Positions 1-6,258 of a stretch of DNA of 45,869 nucleotides are shown one piece after another. The stretch covers positions 1 to 45,869 of IMG/VR virus record IMGVR_UViG_3300035698_018074. One strand, written 5' to 3'. The position numbers and the translations under genes are program-made. This DNA comes from a virus. How positions within the stretch are numbered: the first letter of the stretch is position 1; every line of letters starts with the position of its first letter. Below the pieces are notes generated by a model. It was not told where the DNA came from and searched no databases. It saw nothing but the letters and a program-made list of their open reading frames with translations.

Positions 1-290
1 GCTAACGATGTAAATCTGTGCATGATATCGTACCCCCATCCGTCCACACACCTGTACCCACACCTAATATACACCTACATTTACACATGTTGCACTTTTA
101 CATAGTGCGCACACATGTACGTATCTTTAGCGCCACGCAAAACACAAGTAAAGGGCCAACTTAATTACGACATATATTAGGCTACTTGCAACCACTCCGG
201 GTTGGATGTAGCCATCGATACAAGTATCTGATATCATAAGCGTTTTGGTGGAATAGGAGAGGGGTGAAAGAGTTAAAGTTACTATATAGC
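1..290. other. Non-coding left end
   Basis: No gene with a start and ribosome site is visible here. The stretch is A/T and C/A rich, with loose repeats of an ACACATGT-like word around 84-120. A hairpin at 180-213 has outer arms GGCTAC/GTAGCC and inner arms CAACC/GGTTG. If the genome is circular or permuted, this joins the region upstream of the late operon and could hold its promoter. I see no clear -35/-10 pair. Confidence 0.5.
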
Positions 291-360
291 TTTATGCTAC
301 TGAAATAACTATAAATATGAGTTGGTCGGATATAAACAAGATGTAGTTGTAGTCGGGTTG

Positions 361-476
361 GCGGTTGGCGGTTGGTGGCTGGCGGTTGGTGCTGGCGGTT
401 GGTGGTTGGTGGTTGGTGCTGGTGGCTGGTGGTTGGTGGTTGGTGGTTGGCGGTTGGTGGCTGGTGGCTGGTGGGA
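361..476. repeat. TGG-rich minisatellite
   Basis: Tandem, slightly degenerate units built from GGTTGGTG, GGCTGGTG and GGCGGTTGG fill about 115 bp, so the + strand is nearly pure G and T with regular GG pairs. It lies just beyond the terminator of the leftward operon and has no plausible gene. The open frames across it are repeat artefacts. The regular GG runs could form a two-tier G-quadruplex (inference). Confidence 0.85.
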
Positions 477-478
477 GC

Positions 479-515
479 AAAAAAAAACCCCTGCCTTTTC
501 CAGAGGGCAGGGGTT
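479..515 (-). terminator. Rho-independent terminator of the leftward operon
   Basis: Read on the minus strand there is a perfect 10-bp stem (AACCCCTGCC / GGCAGGGGTT, arms at 506-515 and 486-495) with a 10-nt loop, followed by at least nine T residues. It sits 27 bp past the stop of the last leftward gene, which is the expected place. Confidence 0.9.
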
Positions 516-541
516 CAAAATCGGCAAAATCGGGATTAAGG

Positions 542-1588
542 CTAATAATCGGCAATGTCACGTATCAAGCAATTTAACTGGTGTTGGGCGGCCTGTATCG
601 TCTTTAAATTCGACCCCGGCAAAGTTCGGGCCCGCTCTGCTGCGTCCACTTGAGCTTGCACTTTTCCCTCGGCCCCGTAGTATCCCCAGCACGACGCGAT
701 ATCAACCCCGCACACTTTTACGATATACCCCCAGACCTCCCCGGCATTATACGCGTTTCGCTCATATTCGCGAGGGCAGTCAAACAGTATCCGAGGATCC
801 CCCGCGCACTCATCCGGTACAATACAGATCATAACAGGGTCAACTTCCCTTACGGGCTTTATATTTTCTTTAGCCACGGTTCCCCTGATATACAATTGTA
901 CTTGATCACCCTCACCCCCACCGTCAAAATACCCAACCAGAAAATCACTTCTTGGAATACCCGTAGCGGTACAGTACTCCGACAAGTCTGCACGGCTGTA
1001 AAAACACTTATCCGGGTAGTATCCGAGCCCCGTATATCGATCATGCGCGGATGGAGCAAAATCAAATTTAATCCACAAGATCAGGCGGTTATCATCACCG
1101 CACTGAATTAAAAAATCCGGTCTTGTGGGGTACTCCCGACGGTAGTACTTAAATAAAGCCTCAAGCCCCAGAAACTCGTGCTGGTCCCGGATAAATCCGG
1201 CCTCCCCTAACGGGAGCAACCACTTTTCGCCCTTTTCAAGGCACGCGCTCCCGGCACTCTCGACCAGCCGAGCAAAAGTATCGACGGCATTACCAAACGC
1301 GCAATGCCAGCAACTTATCTCCCCACCGTATAGAAAATACTCCTGGAAAGAGTAGTTTCCAGTGTCTATAGCCCGCCCGCAATCCCCGCACCGCGCCGTG
1401 GTGTCTGGCCAGTCGCAGACATAACCGAGGCGGCCGAAAAAAGTCTCAAACCAAGGGTAGGCGTCCCAATCCATCACGATTACCGGTTCGTCTTCCCCTC
1501 CGTAACAATACCCGCCCCAAAAAACATCAAAGTCTATGTTTTTGCGCTCAAAGTGTGACAGTAAACCCTTGACTATCTCGTTTTTCAT
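542..1588 (-). CDS. Hypothetical protein with two CxxC pairs (348 aa)
   Basis: Unrecognised protein, the last gene of the leftward operon. The start at 1588 is chosen because AAGGAGAAG lies about 7-9 nt upstream; an in-frame start at 1672 would overlap the preceding gene much further. Residues C67/C70 and C93/C96 form two CxxC pairs about 23 residues apart, which suggests a zinc knuckle. The protein is rich in W, Y, F and D. Near its 3' end a 37-bp stretch (841-877) is a 34/37 match to the start of the upstream ribbon-helix-helix gene. No function is assigned. Confidence 0.75.
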   Translation of the reverse strand: MKNEIVKGLLSHFERKNIDFDVFWGGYCYGGEDEPVIVMDWDAYPWFETFFGRLGYVCDWPDTTARCGDCGRAIDTGNYSFQEYFLYGGEISCWHCAFGNAVDTFARLVESAGSACLEKGEKWLLPLGEAGFIRDQHEFLGLEALFKYYRREYPTRPDFLIQCGDDNRLILWIKFDFAPSAHDRYTGLGYYPDKCFYSRADLSEYCTATGIPRSDFLVGYFDGGGEGDQVQLYIRGTVAKENIKPVREVDPVMICIVPDECAGDPRILFDCPREYERNAYNAGEVWGYIVKVCGVDIASCWGYYGAEGKVQAQVDAAERARTLPGSNLKTIQAAQHQLNCLIRDIADY

Positions 1589-1739
1589 TCTCGACCTTCT
1601 CCTTTTCTGCCAGCAGTAGTTTAAGTGCTCTTTCAATAATCGCCCCCATGGGAACGTCCTCCTCAAGCGCAATATGTCTCATCTTGCGCCACAATGTGTC
1701 ATCAACTTCCCTTACGTGCTTTATATTTTCCTTACCCAC
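1548..1739 (-). CDS. Ribbon-helix-helix-like small protein (63 aa)
   Basis: The central sequence HVREVDDTLWRKMRHIALEE, followed by MGAIIERALKLLL, has the strand-helix-helix pattern of the Arc/CopG/MetJ fold, so a DNA-binding role (local repressor) is inferred. The GTG start at 1739 is preceded by a run of eight G. It sits inside the stop region of the upstream gene (GTGGGTAA), so translation is probably coupled. A longer TTG start at 1778 is possible. It overlaps the downstream 348-aa gene by 41 bp. Confidence 0.6.
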   Translation of the reverse strand: MGKENIKHVREVDDTLWRKMRHIALEEDVPMGAIIERALKLLLAEKEKVENEKRDSQGFTVTL

Positions 1740-1968
1740 AATTCCCCCCCCGAACACGTTTAAATGTGTCGCGGTCAAAATAGGCGGAGGCTTTAAGCCC
1801 GTCTTTTACGGGCTTTTTCCGCCACAATTCCCAAACCTTGACCCCCTTGACTATAGCTAACCTGCATCTATAGTTTTCCATTGTGTCGCCGAAAAAATCC
1901 ATGCTACTACGGTCAAAAAAGTATGACCCGGTCGCTGTAACCCTGCGCTTTAACTCAGTTGGTGTCAT
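1732..1968 (-). CDS. Hypothetical protein (78 aa)
   Basis: Unrecognised, basic protein. The ATG is preceded by GGAGGGGG at good spacing. Its first bases overlap the end of the upstream gene by 14 bp and its stop overlaps the start of the ribbon-helix-helix gene, so it lies in a tightly coupled string. The sequence includes YFFDRSSMDFFGDTMENY and a VKVWELWRKK segment, but no motif that names a family. Confidence 0.65.
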   Translation of the reverse strand: MTPTELKRRVTATGSYFFDRSSMDFFGDTMENYRCRLAIVKGVKVWELWRKKPVKDGLKASAYFDRDTFKRVRGGNCG

Positions 1969-2239
1969 GACTCACCCCCTCCTTCGGGACTAGCCATAGA
2001 TCCATGTCATGGTAAAGATAGTATTCCACACCCTCCAAAACACAACTAAAGTTATCGAGTAACCGGGCCCAACTTTCGTCATAGTGTTCGTGTTCAGGGT
2101 CAGCCAGCTCGACATAATCCGCTTTTTTTAAGCTGCTCAAATCCCAGTTAAAAGACTCGTAGAATTCACAAGGGATATACACGCCCCGTAAGCTATCAAG
2201 GCAAAAAAGAGCGCCTTTGGGTAGTCCGAAATCCTCCAT
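1955..2239 (-). CDS. Hypothetical acidic protein (94 aa)
   Basis: Unrecognised. I start it at the internal ATG at 2239 because GGAGGGG precedes that codon and because the longer frame to 2440 would run through the preceding gene. The protein is acidic and rich in Y, E and D (LADPEHEHYDESWARLL), a composition seen in DNA-mimic phage proteins. That is only a resemblance in composition, and no function is claimed. Confidence 0.65.
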   Translation of the reverse strand: MEDFGLPKGALFCLDSLRGVYIPCEFYESFNWDLSSLKKADYVELADPEHEHYDESWARLLDNFSCVLEGVEYYLYHDMDLWLVPKEGVSHDTN

Positions 2240-2240
2240 T

Positions 2241-2624
2241 TTAGCCCCTCCCCGACGTGTATATCTGAGGATATAAATAACCCTGCCGTCTAGCAAAAGT
2301 ATCAAGCAAATAACTAATGTCGCGATGCTCAGTCCCTGTAAAACCCCCAAGCCCGAAAACTCGAAAAAAGTAGTTAACGATATCCGAATGATATTGGTTG
2401 GTTTTGTAGTAATCGAAAATATCAACTCTGTTCCGCTCATCGCTGACCCGGATAACCCCCAGACATCGTGCTTGAGTGTCGTAAAAGTCTAAGCTAACAA
2501 TGCGGATAACTTGATTTTTATATGCTACAAAAATGGAAATATTCGAAGTAAAATTGTGGTTGGCCTTCCTCTCTCTCCCTACCACATCCGAACCTTGGAA
2601 CCTGTAATCTTTTAATCTATACAT
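2241..2624 (-). CDS. Hypothetical protein (127 aa)
   Basis: Unrecognised. The start at 2624 follows GGAGGAGGAATAAC, an excellent ribosome site. The stop is 1 bp before the next start at 2239. The C-terminal half (DIVNYFFRVFGLGGFTGTEH) looks like a folded globular domain rather than a coiled or membrane segment. Confidence 0.7.
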   Translation of the reverse strand: MYRLKDYRFQGSDVVGRERKANHNFTSNISIFVAYKNQVIRIVSLDFYDTQARCLGVIRVSDERNRVDIFDYYKTNQYHSDIVNYFFRVFGLGGFTGTEHRDISYLLDTFARRQGYLYPQIYTSGRG

Positions 2625-2625
2625 G

Positions 2626-3099
2626 TTATTCCTCCTCCTCACAGTTTAAAAATTCGTTGAAGTAACACCCGAAAAAAGAACGTAGTTTTTCAGTTTCGGT
2701 TAGACACGCGCGGAAAATCTTTTCCGCGCGTCTAGAATCCAAGTTATACCCTAAATCATCCGCCCACAAAAAAAAACCACTTTCCGTAAATCCCGCGCCG
2801 AGCTCGATGCACAATGCATCTTGACGCAGACACTCAAGCAAAGCAAGCAATCCCGGTTTCCGCCCCTCCAAACCACTTCCACAAGAGTAGAAAAACGTAG
2901 TTGTTTTGGGCGAATTACTACCCTCAATCGGCCGGCATAACGTGCATCTCCAATGGTCCGCGCTGTCGGGCATGAGATTATCAGGCCGGGAGTTAATTTG
3001 CGAGGCCCTAAGCAAAAGCCCGATTCGATTAGCGAAAACGGATAGACTTTTCCCCTCTCCCTCGATTGCCAGTACAGCGTTGATTTTCATGGTTTCCAT
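2626..3099 (-). CDS. Hypothetical protein (157 aa)
   Basis: Unrecognised. Begins MKINAVLAIEGEGKSLSVFA after a possible second start three codons in; AAGGA lies upstream of the first ATG. It contains one CTLC pair near residue 54. The end overlaps the ribosome site of the next gene, so the two are probably co-translated. The C-terminus is acidic (four terminal Glu). Confidence 0.65.
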   Translation of the reverse strand: METMKINAVLAIEGEGKSLSVFANRIGLLLRASQINSRPDNLMPDSADHWRCTLCRPIEGSNSPKTTTFFYSCGSGLEGRKPGLLALLECLRQDALCIELGAGFTESGFFLWADDLGYNLDSRRAEKIFRACLTETEKLRSFFGCYFNEFLNCEEEE

Positions 3100-3128
3100 G
3101 GTTTCCGATCCTTTTTTATTTTTGATGC

Positions 3129-3147
3129 CCGGAATTCCTCCGGGCTT
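3129..3147. other. Short GC hairpin between leftward genes
   Basis: GCCCGGA and TCCGGGC arms flank a 5-nt loop in the 59-bp gap between two leftward genes. No T-run follows on the minus strand, so it is better read as an mRNA stem or operator-like palindrome than as a terminator. Confidence 0.4.
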
Positions 3148-3158
3148 ATTTCGTAAAT

Positions 3159-3605
3159 TTATTCTCCGTAATTTGACCTTAAAAACTCTCCCCGAAGGTC
3201 TTCAATTTCTCCCGAAACATCACAATCAGGATCAGCGCACACGAGGCGGATGCAGTCTTCAATGTCGAGCATATCTCCAGCATCACACCCGGCAACATCC
3301 GATACAACCTTGTGTTTTCCGGATTCCTCAATAAATTCGGTCCAACCCTCGGCATAAAAATCGAGGCTCATATTTGCGGTTCCCGGGCACTCGATCCTGA
3401 TAACCGGCTTTTCGTCGTCGTCGATCTCGGAACCGACATCCTGCCCGATTAAAAAAGATCCGTCCTTATATATCCCCGCGAAATTTCCGGAATCTGCGGT
3501 GAGGTATTGATATAACTGGCTCTCTGTGATTGATCTTTCGATCAGGGCTTTTTTTGCATGCATTTCCGTGGTTGTTCTTTTCAATTCTGTTTTCAATGTT
3601 TTCAT
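3159..3605 (-). CDS. Hypothetical acidic protein (148 aa)
   Basis: Unrecognised. AAGGAG precedes the ATG. The N-terminal 25 residues are basic and helical (KTLKTELKRTTTEMHAKKA); the rest is strongly acidic and contains several Cys (DVAGCDAGDMLDIEDCIRL). It is followed by an unusual hairpin gap and preceded by another small gene with the same spacing, so it is part of the same transcript. Confidence 0.65.
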   Translation of the reverse strand: MKTLKTELKRTTTEMHAKKALIERSITESQLYQYLTADSGNFAGIYKDGSFLIGQDVGSEIDDDEKPVIRIECPGTANMSLDFYAEGWTEFIEESGKHKVVSDVAGCDAGDMLDIEDCIRLVCADPDCDVSGEIEDLRGEFLRSNYGE

Positions 3606-3634
3606 TTTGTGGCTCCTTTTTTTATTTAATGCGA

Positions 3635-3889
3635 TTAATAATCGGTCTCAATGACGGGGCCGAACTCGACAGATACCGAGCTGCTATACTTCACTGAATC
3701 GATCAATTCGTCGGACGTGTCTGTACCCAGCATTTCGGCTATATCGAGTCTGTCATAATGGATACGCCCGCAGTCCGGCCCTGTGGACGTGAAATCAACG
3801 TCCATCCCGGAATTATTAAGCGCCTTTTCCATGTTTTCGCCTTCAATTTCTTTGAAAAAAATGTTGTTTATTCTGATGTCGTATTTCAT
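3635..3889 (-). CDS. Hypothetical protein (84 aa)
   Basis: Unrecognised. Ribosome site AAGGAG lies 9 nt upstream of the ATG. The protein is acidic, with the start MKYDIRINNIFFKEIEGENM and a hydrophilic C-terminus. A 29-bp gap separates it from the next gene. Confidence 0.65.
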   Translation of the reverse strand: MKYDIRINNIFFKEIEGENMEKALNNSGMDVDFTSTGPDCGRIHYDRLDIAEMLGTDTSDELIDSVKYSSSVSVEFGPVIETDY

Positions 3890-3934
3890 AGTTTCAATCT
3901 CCTTGGTGTTTTTGGTTTTGTTTTCTTCCTCGTT

Positions 3935-4012
3935 CTATACCGACGCAATCAGCGCCCACAATAAAACTGCATACATCGTTAATATGATTGATATTACTAC
4001 GTCCTCGAACAT
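3935..4012 (-). CDS. Putative 25-residue single-span membrane peptide
   Basis: ATG at 4012 is preceded by AAAGGGG and overlaps the end of the upstream 93-aa gene by 16 bp. The product begins MFEDVV and is then almost entirely hydrophobic (ISIILTMYAVLLWALIASV), long enough for one membrane helix. Small phage membrane peptides often act as toxins, lysis helpers or exclusion factors, but no role can be read from the sequence. The call rests on the ribosome site, the gene overlap and the clean helix. Confidence 0.45.
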   Translation of the reverse strand: MFEDVVISIILTMYAVLLWALIASV

Positions 4013-4278
4013 TTTAACCCCTTTAGCGACCTTCCGCCAATTTCAATCTCGGCCCCCGGAGGTAGCCGCATCGAGGGTAGTAACCCGTCGATGCCCACAA
4101 CCCCCCGGCCCTCTGAAAATGCGCACATTACCCCGCCAGAAGAAAAGAATATCGTCTCTTGTCCGTCGGAAAAAACCCTGACAACGCAAGTATGGGGGGA
4201 GGGAGCAAATGCGGCAAGAACTTTTTTAACTCCCCCGACATTGTGTAACGGTCTGTTTTGGCAAGTTAGTGTTTGCAT
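3997..4278 (-). CDS. Hypothetical protein (93 aa)
   Basis: Unrecognised. A GGGGGAGGG ribosome site lies upstream of the ATG. The protein has a Gly/Pro-rich C-terminal half (RLPPGAEIEIGGRSLKGLKC) that looks beta-rich. It is preceded closely by a 30-residue gene and overlaps the 25-residue membrane peptide. Confidence 0.6.
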   Translation of the reverse strand: MQTLTCQNRPLHNVGGVKKVLAAFAPSPHTCVVRVFSDGQETIFFSSGGVMCAFSEGRGVVGIDGLLPSMRLPPGAEIEIGGRSLKGLKCSRT

Positions 4279-4299
4279 CGTTAACCACCCTCCCCCTTT

Positions 4300-4392
4300 T
4301 TAGATTGCTTGTTTTTTTAGGCTGTACCCGGGGACATAACCCGGAATTTTGACTGGTTTTCTTTTATCCTCAATATCGATATTCCGTTTCAT
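4300..4392 (-). CDS. Putative 30-residue basic peptide, first leftward gene
   Basis: ATG at 4392 has a textbook AAAGGAG ribosome site 7 nt upstream. The product starts MKRNIDIEDKRKPVKIPGYV and is strongly basic with no hydrophobic span. It would be the first gene transcribed leftward from the control region. It has no family, and the call rests on the ribosome site and position. Confidence 0.5.
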   Translation of the reverse strand: MKRNIDIEDKRKPVKIPGYVPGYSLKKQAI

Positions 4393-4831
4393 GTGCCGTC
4401 TCCTTTGTCGTTGTTTTCGTTTTGTTCCGTTTCGTTGTTTTCTTGTCAACTCTCTATTGCATATCGTGTGCCAACTGTAACACTTGTATACGTGGACGGG
4501 TAAAAAATAAGCGTATACCTTATATACGTTTCAATCAATCAATCACAGACCAACCCCTGCACAAGTTTACCTACAACCGTAAAACGGTGAAAAGTACAAC
4601 CGTAAAACAGTGAAAAATGCAAGTGTAGAACAAGCCCCGAAAATCCGTACTACCCCCCAACCAATAAAAAAGCCATTTAAATTTTTTTTTCTACCCTCAG
4701 AAGAAGGAACCAGCATGAAGATCCAGACGGCGGAGACGGGTGGCTGGCGTGGGCCGCTGCATCCGGCATTACGTCAAGCCTTTTTGTTCAATCCCATTGA
4801 ATTTTTATTTTATCCCATTGATTTTTTCTTC
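4393..4831. promoter_or_regulatory. Divergent early control region with operator-like repeats
   Basis: This 440-bp gap separates the leftward and rightward operons. It holds an inverted repeat CGTATA-5-TATACG at 4512-4528. A 22-bp direct repeat with one mismatch lies at 4572-4593 and 4595-4616, and its first copy contains a palindrome ACCGT-AAA-ACGGT. Two T-rich direct repeats around ATCCCATTGA lie at about 4790-4829, and scattered ATCCGG words run toward the promoter at 4832. A TTGACA on the minus strand near 4446 lacks a clear -10. These are reasonable sites for the two HTH regulators, but binding is inferred. Confidence 0.6.
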
Positions 4832-4860
4832 TTGACATCCGGATTCGGCTGGATTAATAT
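4832..4860 (+). promoter_or_regulatory. Sigma70-type promoter for the repressor-like gene
   Basis: TTGACA at 4832-4837, a 17-bp spacer and TAATAT at 4855-4860 match the consensus at 11 of 12 positions. The expected start of transcription is at about 4867, at or 1 nt before the ATG at 4868, so the message would be leaderless. ATCCGGAT and ATATCCGGAA half-site-like words overlap the promoter and could be operators. Confidence 0.75.
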
Positions 4861-4867
4861 CCGGAAT

Positions 4868-5107
4868 ATGAAAACAAACGGAACGGAAATTAAATCGTAT
4901 TTCAAACAAAAGGATATCGCTGATGCCGCCGGGATCGCTTGTGGGTATCTGTCTATGATATTAAATCGTAAGCATCCCTATATTAGGCCGTCGTGGAGCG
5001 TCGCGGTTAGGTTAGGTAAGGCAACCGGGACAGACGAAAGATGGTGGGCCGATAAAGAAATTGATAAAATATTGGCGGTAATTAATATCAACGTTAAAAA
5101 TTGTTAA
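4868..5107 (+). CDS. Cro/CI-like HTH regulator (79 aa)
   Basis: Small helix-turn-helix protein of the XRE/Cro type: FKQKDIADAAGIACGYLSMI (about residues 12-31) followed by NRKHPYIRPSWSVAVRLGKATG is the usual five-helix layout. It is the first gene of the rightward operon, so it probably controls the switch at the divergent region. The ATG at 4868 has no good ribosome site, but the promoter lies so close that a leaderless mRNA is expected, as for lambda cI from PRM. An open frame continues upstream with a start at 4715 (ribosome site GAAGGA), but that would place the promoter inside the gene; I prefer 4868. Confidence 0.8.
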   Translation: MKTNGTEIKSYFKQKDIADAAGIACGYLSMILNRKHPYIRPSWSVAVRLGKATGTDERWWADKEIDKILAVININVKNC

Positions 5108-5127
5108 GGCTAAAAAGGAGCTTGAAA

Positions 5128-5184
5128 ATGCAACAGGAAAAGCTGGTCAATCGGATCAATTCGTGCTTTGTGACGGAAAATTGA
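5128..5184 (+). CDS. Possible 18-residue leader peptide
   Basis: ATG with a strong AAAAAGGAG ribosome site, coding MQQEKLVNRINSCFVTEN. Its stop overlaps the start of the next tiny frame (TGATG), so it may serve to couple translation of the membrane peptide rather than act itself. Confidence 0.35.
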   Translation: MQQEKLVNRINSCFVTEN

Positions 5185-5270
5185 TGAAAAAAATATCTGA
5201 ATTTTACGCGAAAATAACCGGTCCCGTTTGCTTTATTTTGGTGGGCGTTGTCTTGGGGTACGGTTGGTGA
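5184..5270 (+). CDS. Putative 28-residue single-span membrane peptide
   Basis: Starts MKKISEFYAKITG and continues with a hydrophobic stretch (PVCFILVGVVLGYGW) to the stop, as expected for a one-helix membrane peptide with its basic end inside. The start codon overlaps the stop of the preceding 18-residue frame and there is no independent ribosome site, so expression by coupling is inferred. No family is recognised. Confidence 0.45.
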   Translation: MKKISEFYAKITGPVCFILVGVVLGYGW

Positions 5271-5299
5271 TTGTTGGCTTTAAATAAAGGAGATTGATT

Positions 5300-6232
5300 A
5301 TGTTGACTTATCCGATTAAGCCGATCAAACCAGGATTTTATCCGAACCTTTCACATTCGGATTATATCAATGATCCCGCCCTGTCGAAAGGCCGAATTTG
5401 TGACGTACTGGACTCACCGGCCCACTTCAGGCAAAAGGCCTCAAAAACAGCGACAAGCAATATGGACGAAGGAACCGGGCTGCATATGGCCTTACTTGAG
5501 CCTGATAGGTTCCTTAAAGTCGTAAAAACCGATGGCCCCTGCCGTCAGCAATACGATAGTTTCAAAAGCCTGAAAAAACCCGGCTTAAAAAAATTAATCG
5601 ATGCTGGAATTGATCAATTTAATCCGTTGGCACTTGGAAAGCTTGCGGAAAAATGGGTGAAGTATTTCCCAGAAGATCCGGTACCTTTCGAAATTCCGGC
5701 GACCGACGAAATGATCTTTACCGATTCGCAGTATCGTCATATCTGTTGTGCCCGTGATGCCGTCTTGTCCGATCCGGAAGCAGCACGATATCTCACAGGA
5801 GGAATTCCGGAAAGTTCTTTTTTCATCTACAACGAAGATCTTGGAATTATGGAAAAATGTCGGCCCGATTATTTACCCGGTGGAGCGGTCACTACCGACG
5901 TGAAAAAAACAGTTGATGCCTCCTACGGGGGGTTCCCACGGCAGATTCACAAATTCGATTATGATATTCAGGTGGTGCATTATTGCGACGTGGTGACGGC
6001 CCACACCGGCGTACACCATGAATATGAGGACTTTGTTTTTATTGCCGTGGAAATCGAACCGCCCTATGAAGTCGGGATATTCTCCATCGATTCGAGATCA
6101 GCAGCCCGGGCGAAATTGAAAATGGATCAGGCGAAAAGGGCATATTCTGAATGCCTAAAGTCCGACCTATGGCATAAACATTCTGGGCGATACCCCAAAG
6201 GACGGCAATGCCTGAGCGTTCCGGGTTGGTAA
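5300..6232 (+). CDS. RecE-like / YqaJ-type PD-(D/E)xK exonuclease (310 aa)
   Basis: Phage exonuclease of the RecE C-terminal/DUF3799 type, which degrades 5' ends of double-stranded DNA to give single strands for annealing. Visible marks are the N-terminal SHSDYINDPALSKG, GTGLHMALLEPDRF with the conserved His near residue 62, CRPDYL, and TDVKKT giving the acid-x-Lys of the nuclease core near residues 187-204. The length fits the family. The ATG at 5300 has AAAGGAG 7 nt upstream. It is followed 26 bp later by a RecT-like gene, the classic exonuclease-annealase pair of phage recombination. Confidence 0.85.
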   Translation: MLTYPIKPIKPGFYPNLSHSDYINDPALSKGRICDVLDSPAHFRQKASKTATSNMDEGTGLHMALLEPDRFLKVVKTDGPCRQQYDSFKSLKKPGLKKLIDAGIDQFNPLALGKLAEKWVKYFPEDPVPFEIPATDEMIFTDSQYRHICCARDAVLSDPEAARYLTGGIPESSFFIYNEDLGIMEKCRPDYLPGGAVTTDVKKTVDASYGGFPRQIHKFDYDIQVVHYCDVVTAHTGVHHEYEDFVFIAVEIEPPYEVGIFSIDSRSAARAKLKMDQAKRAYSECLKSDLWHKHSGRYPKGRQCLSVPGW

Positions 6233-6258
6233 AAACTTTTTAAAAGGAGATTAAACAA

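Noticed and set aside
322-834. 170-residue frame across the minisatellite and the first leftward gene
   Set aside because: Low-complexity translation of the repeat, and it crosses the terminator on the other strand.
4610-4867. Long N-terminal extension of the HTH regulator
   Set aside because: The extension would contain the near-consensus promoter, and its sequence is low-complexity (Phe/Pro/Leu).
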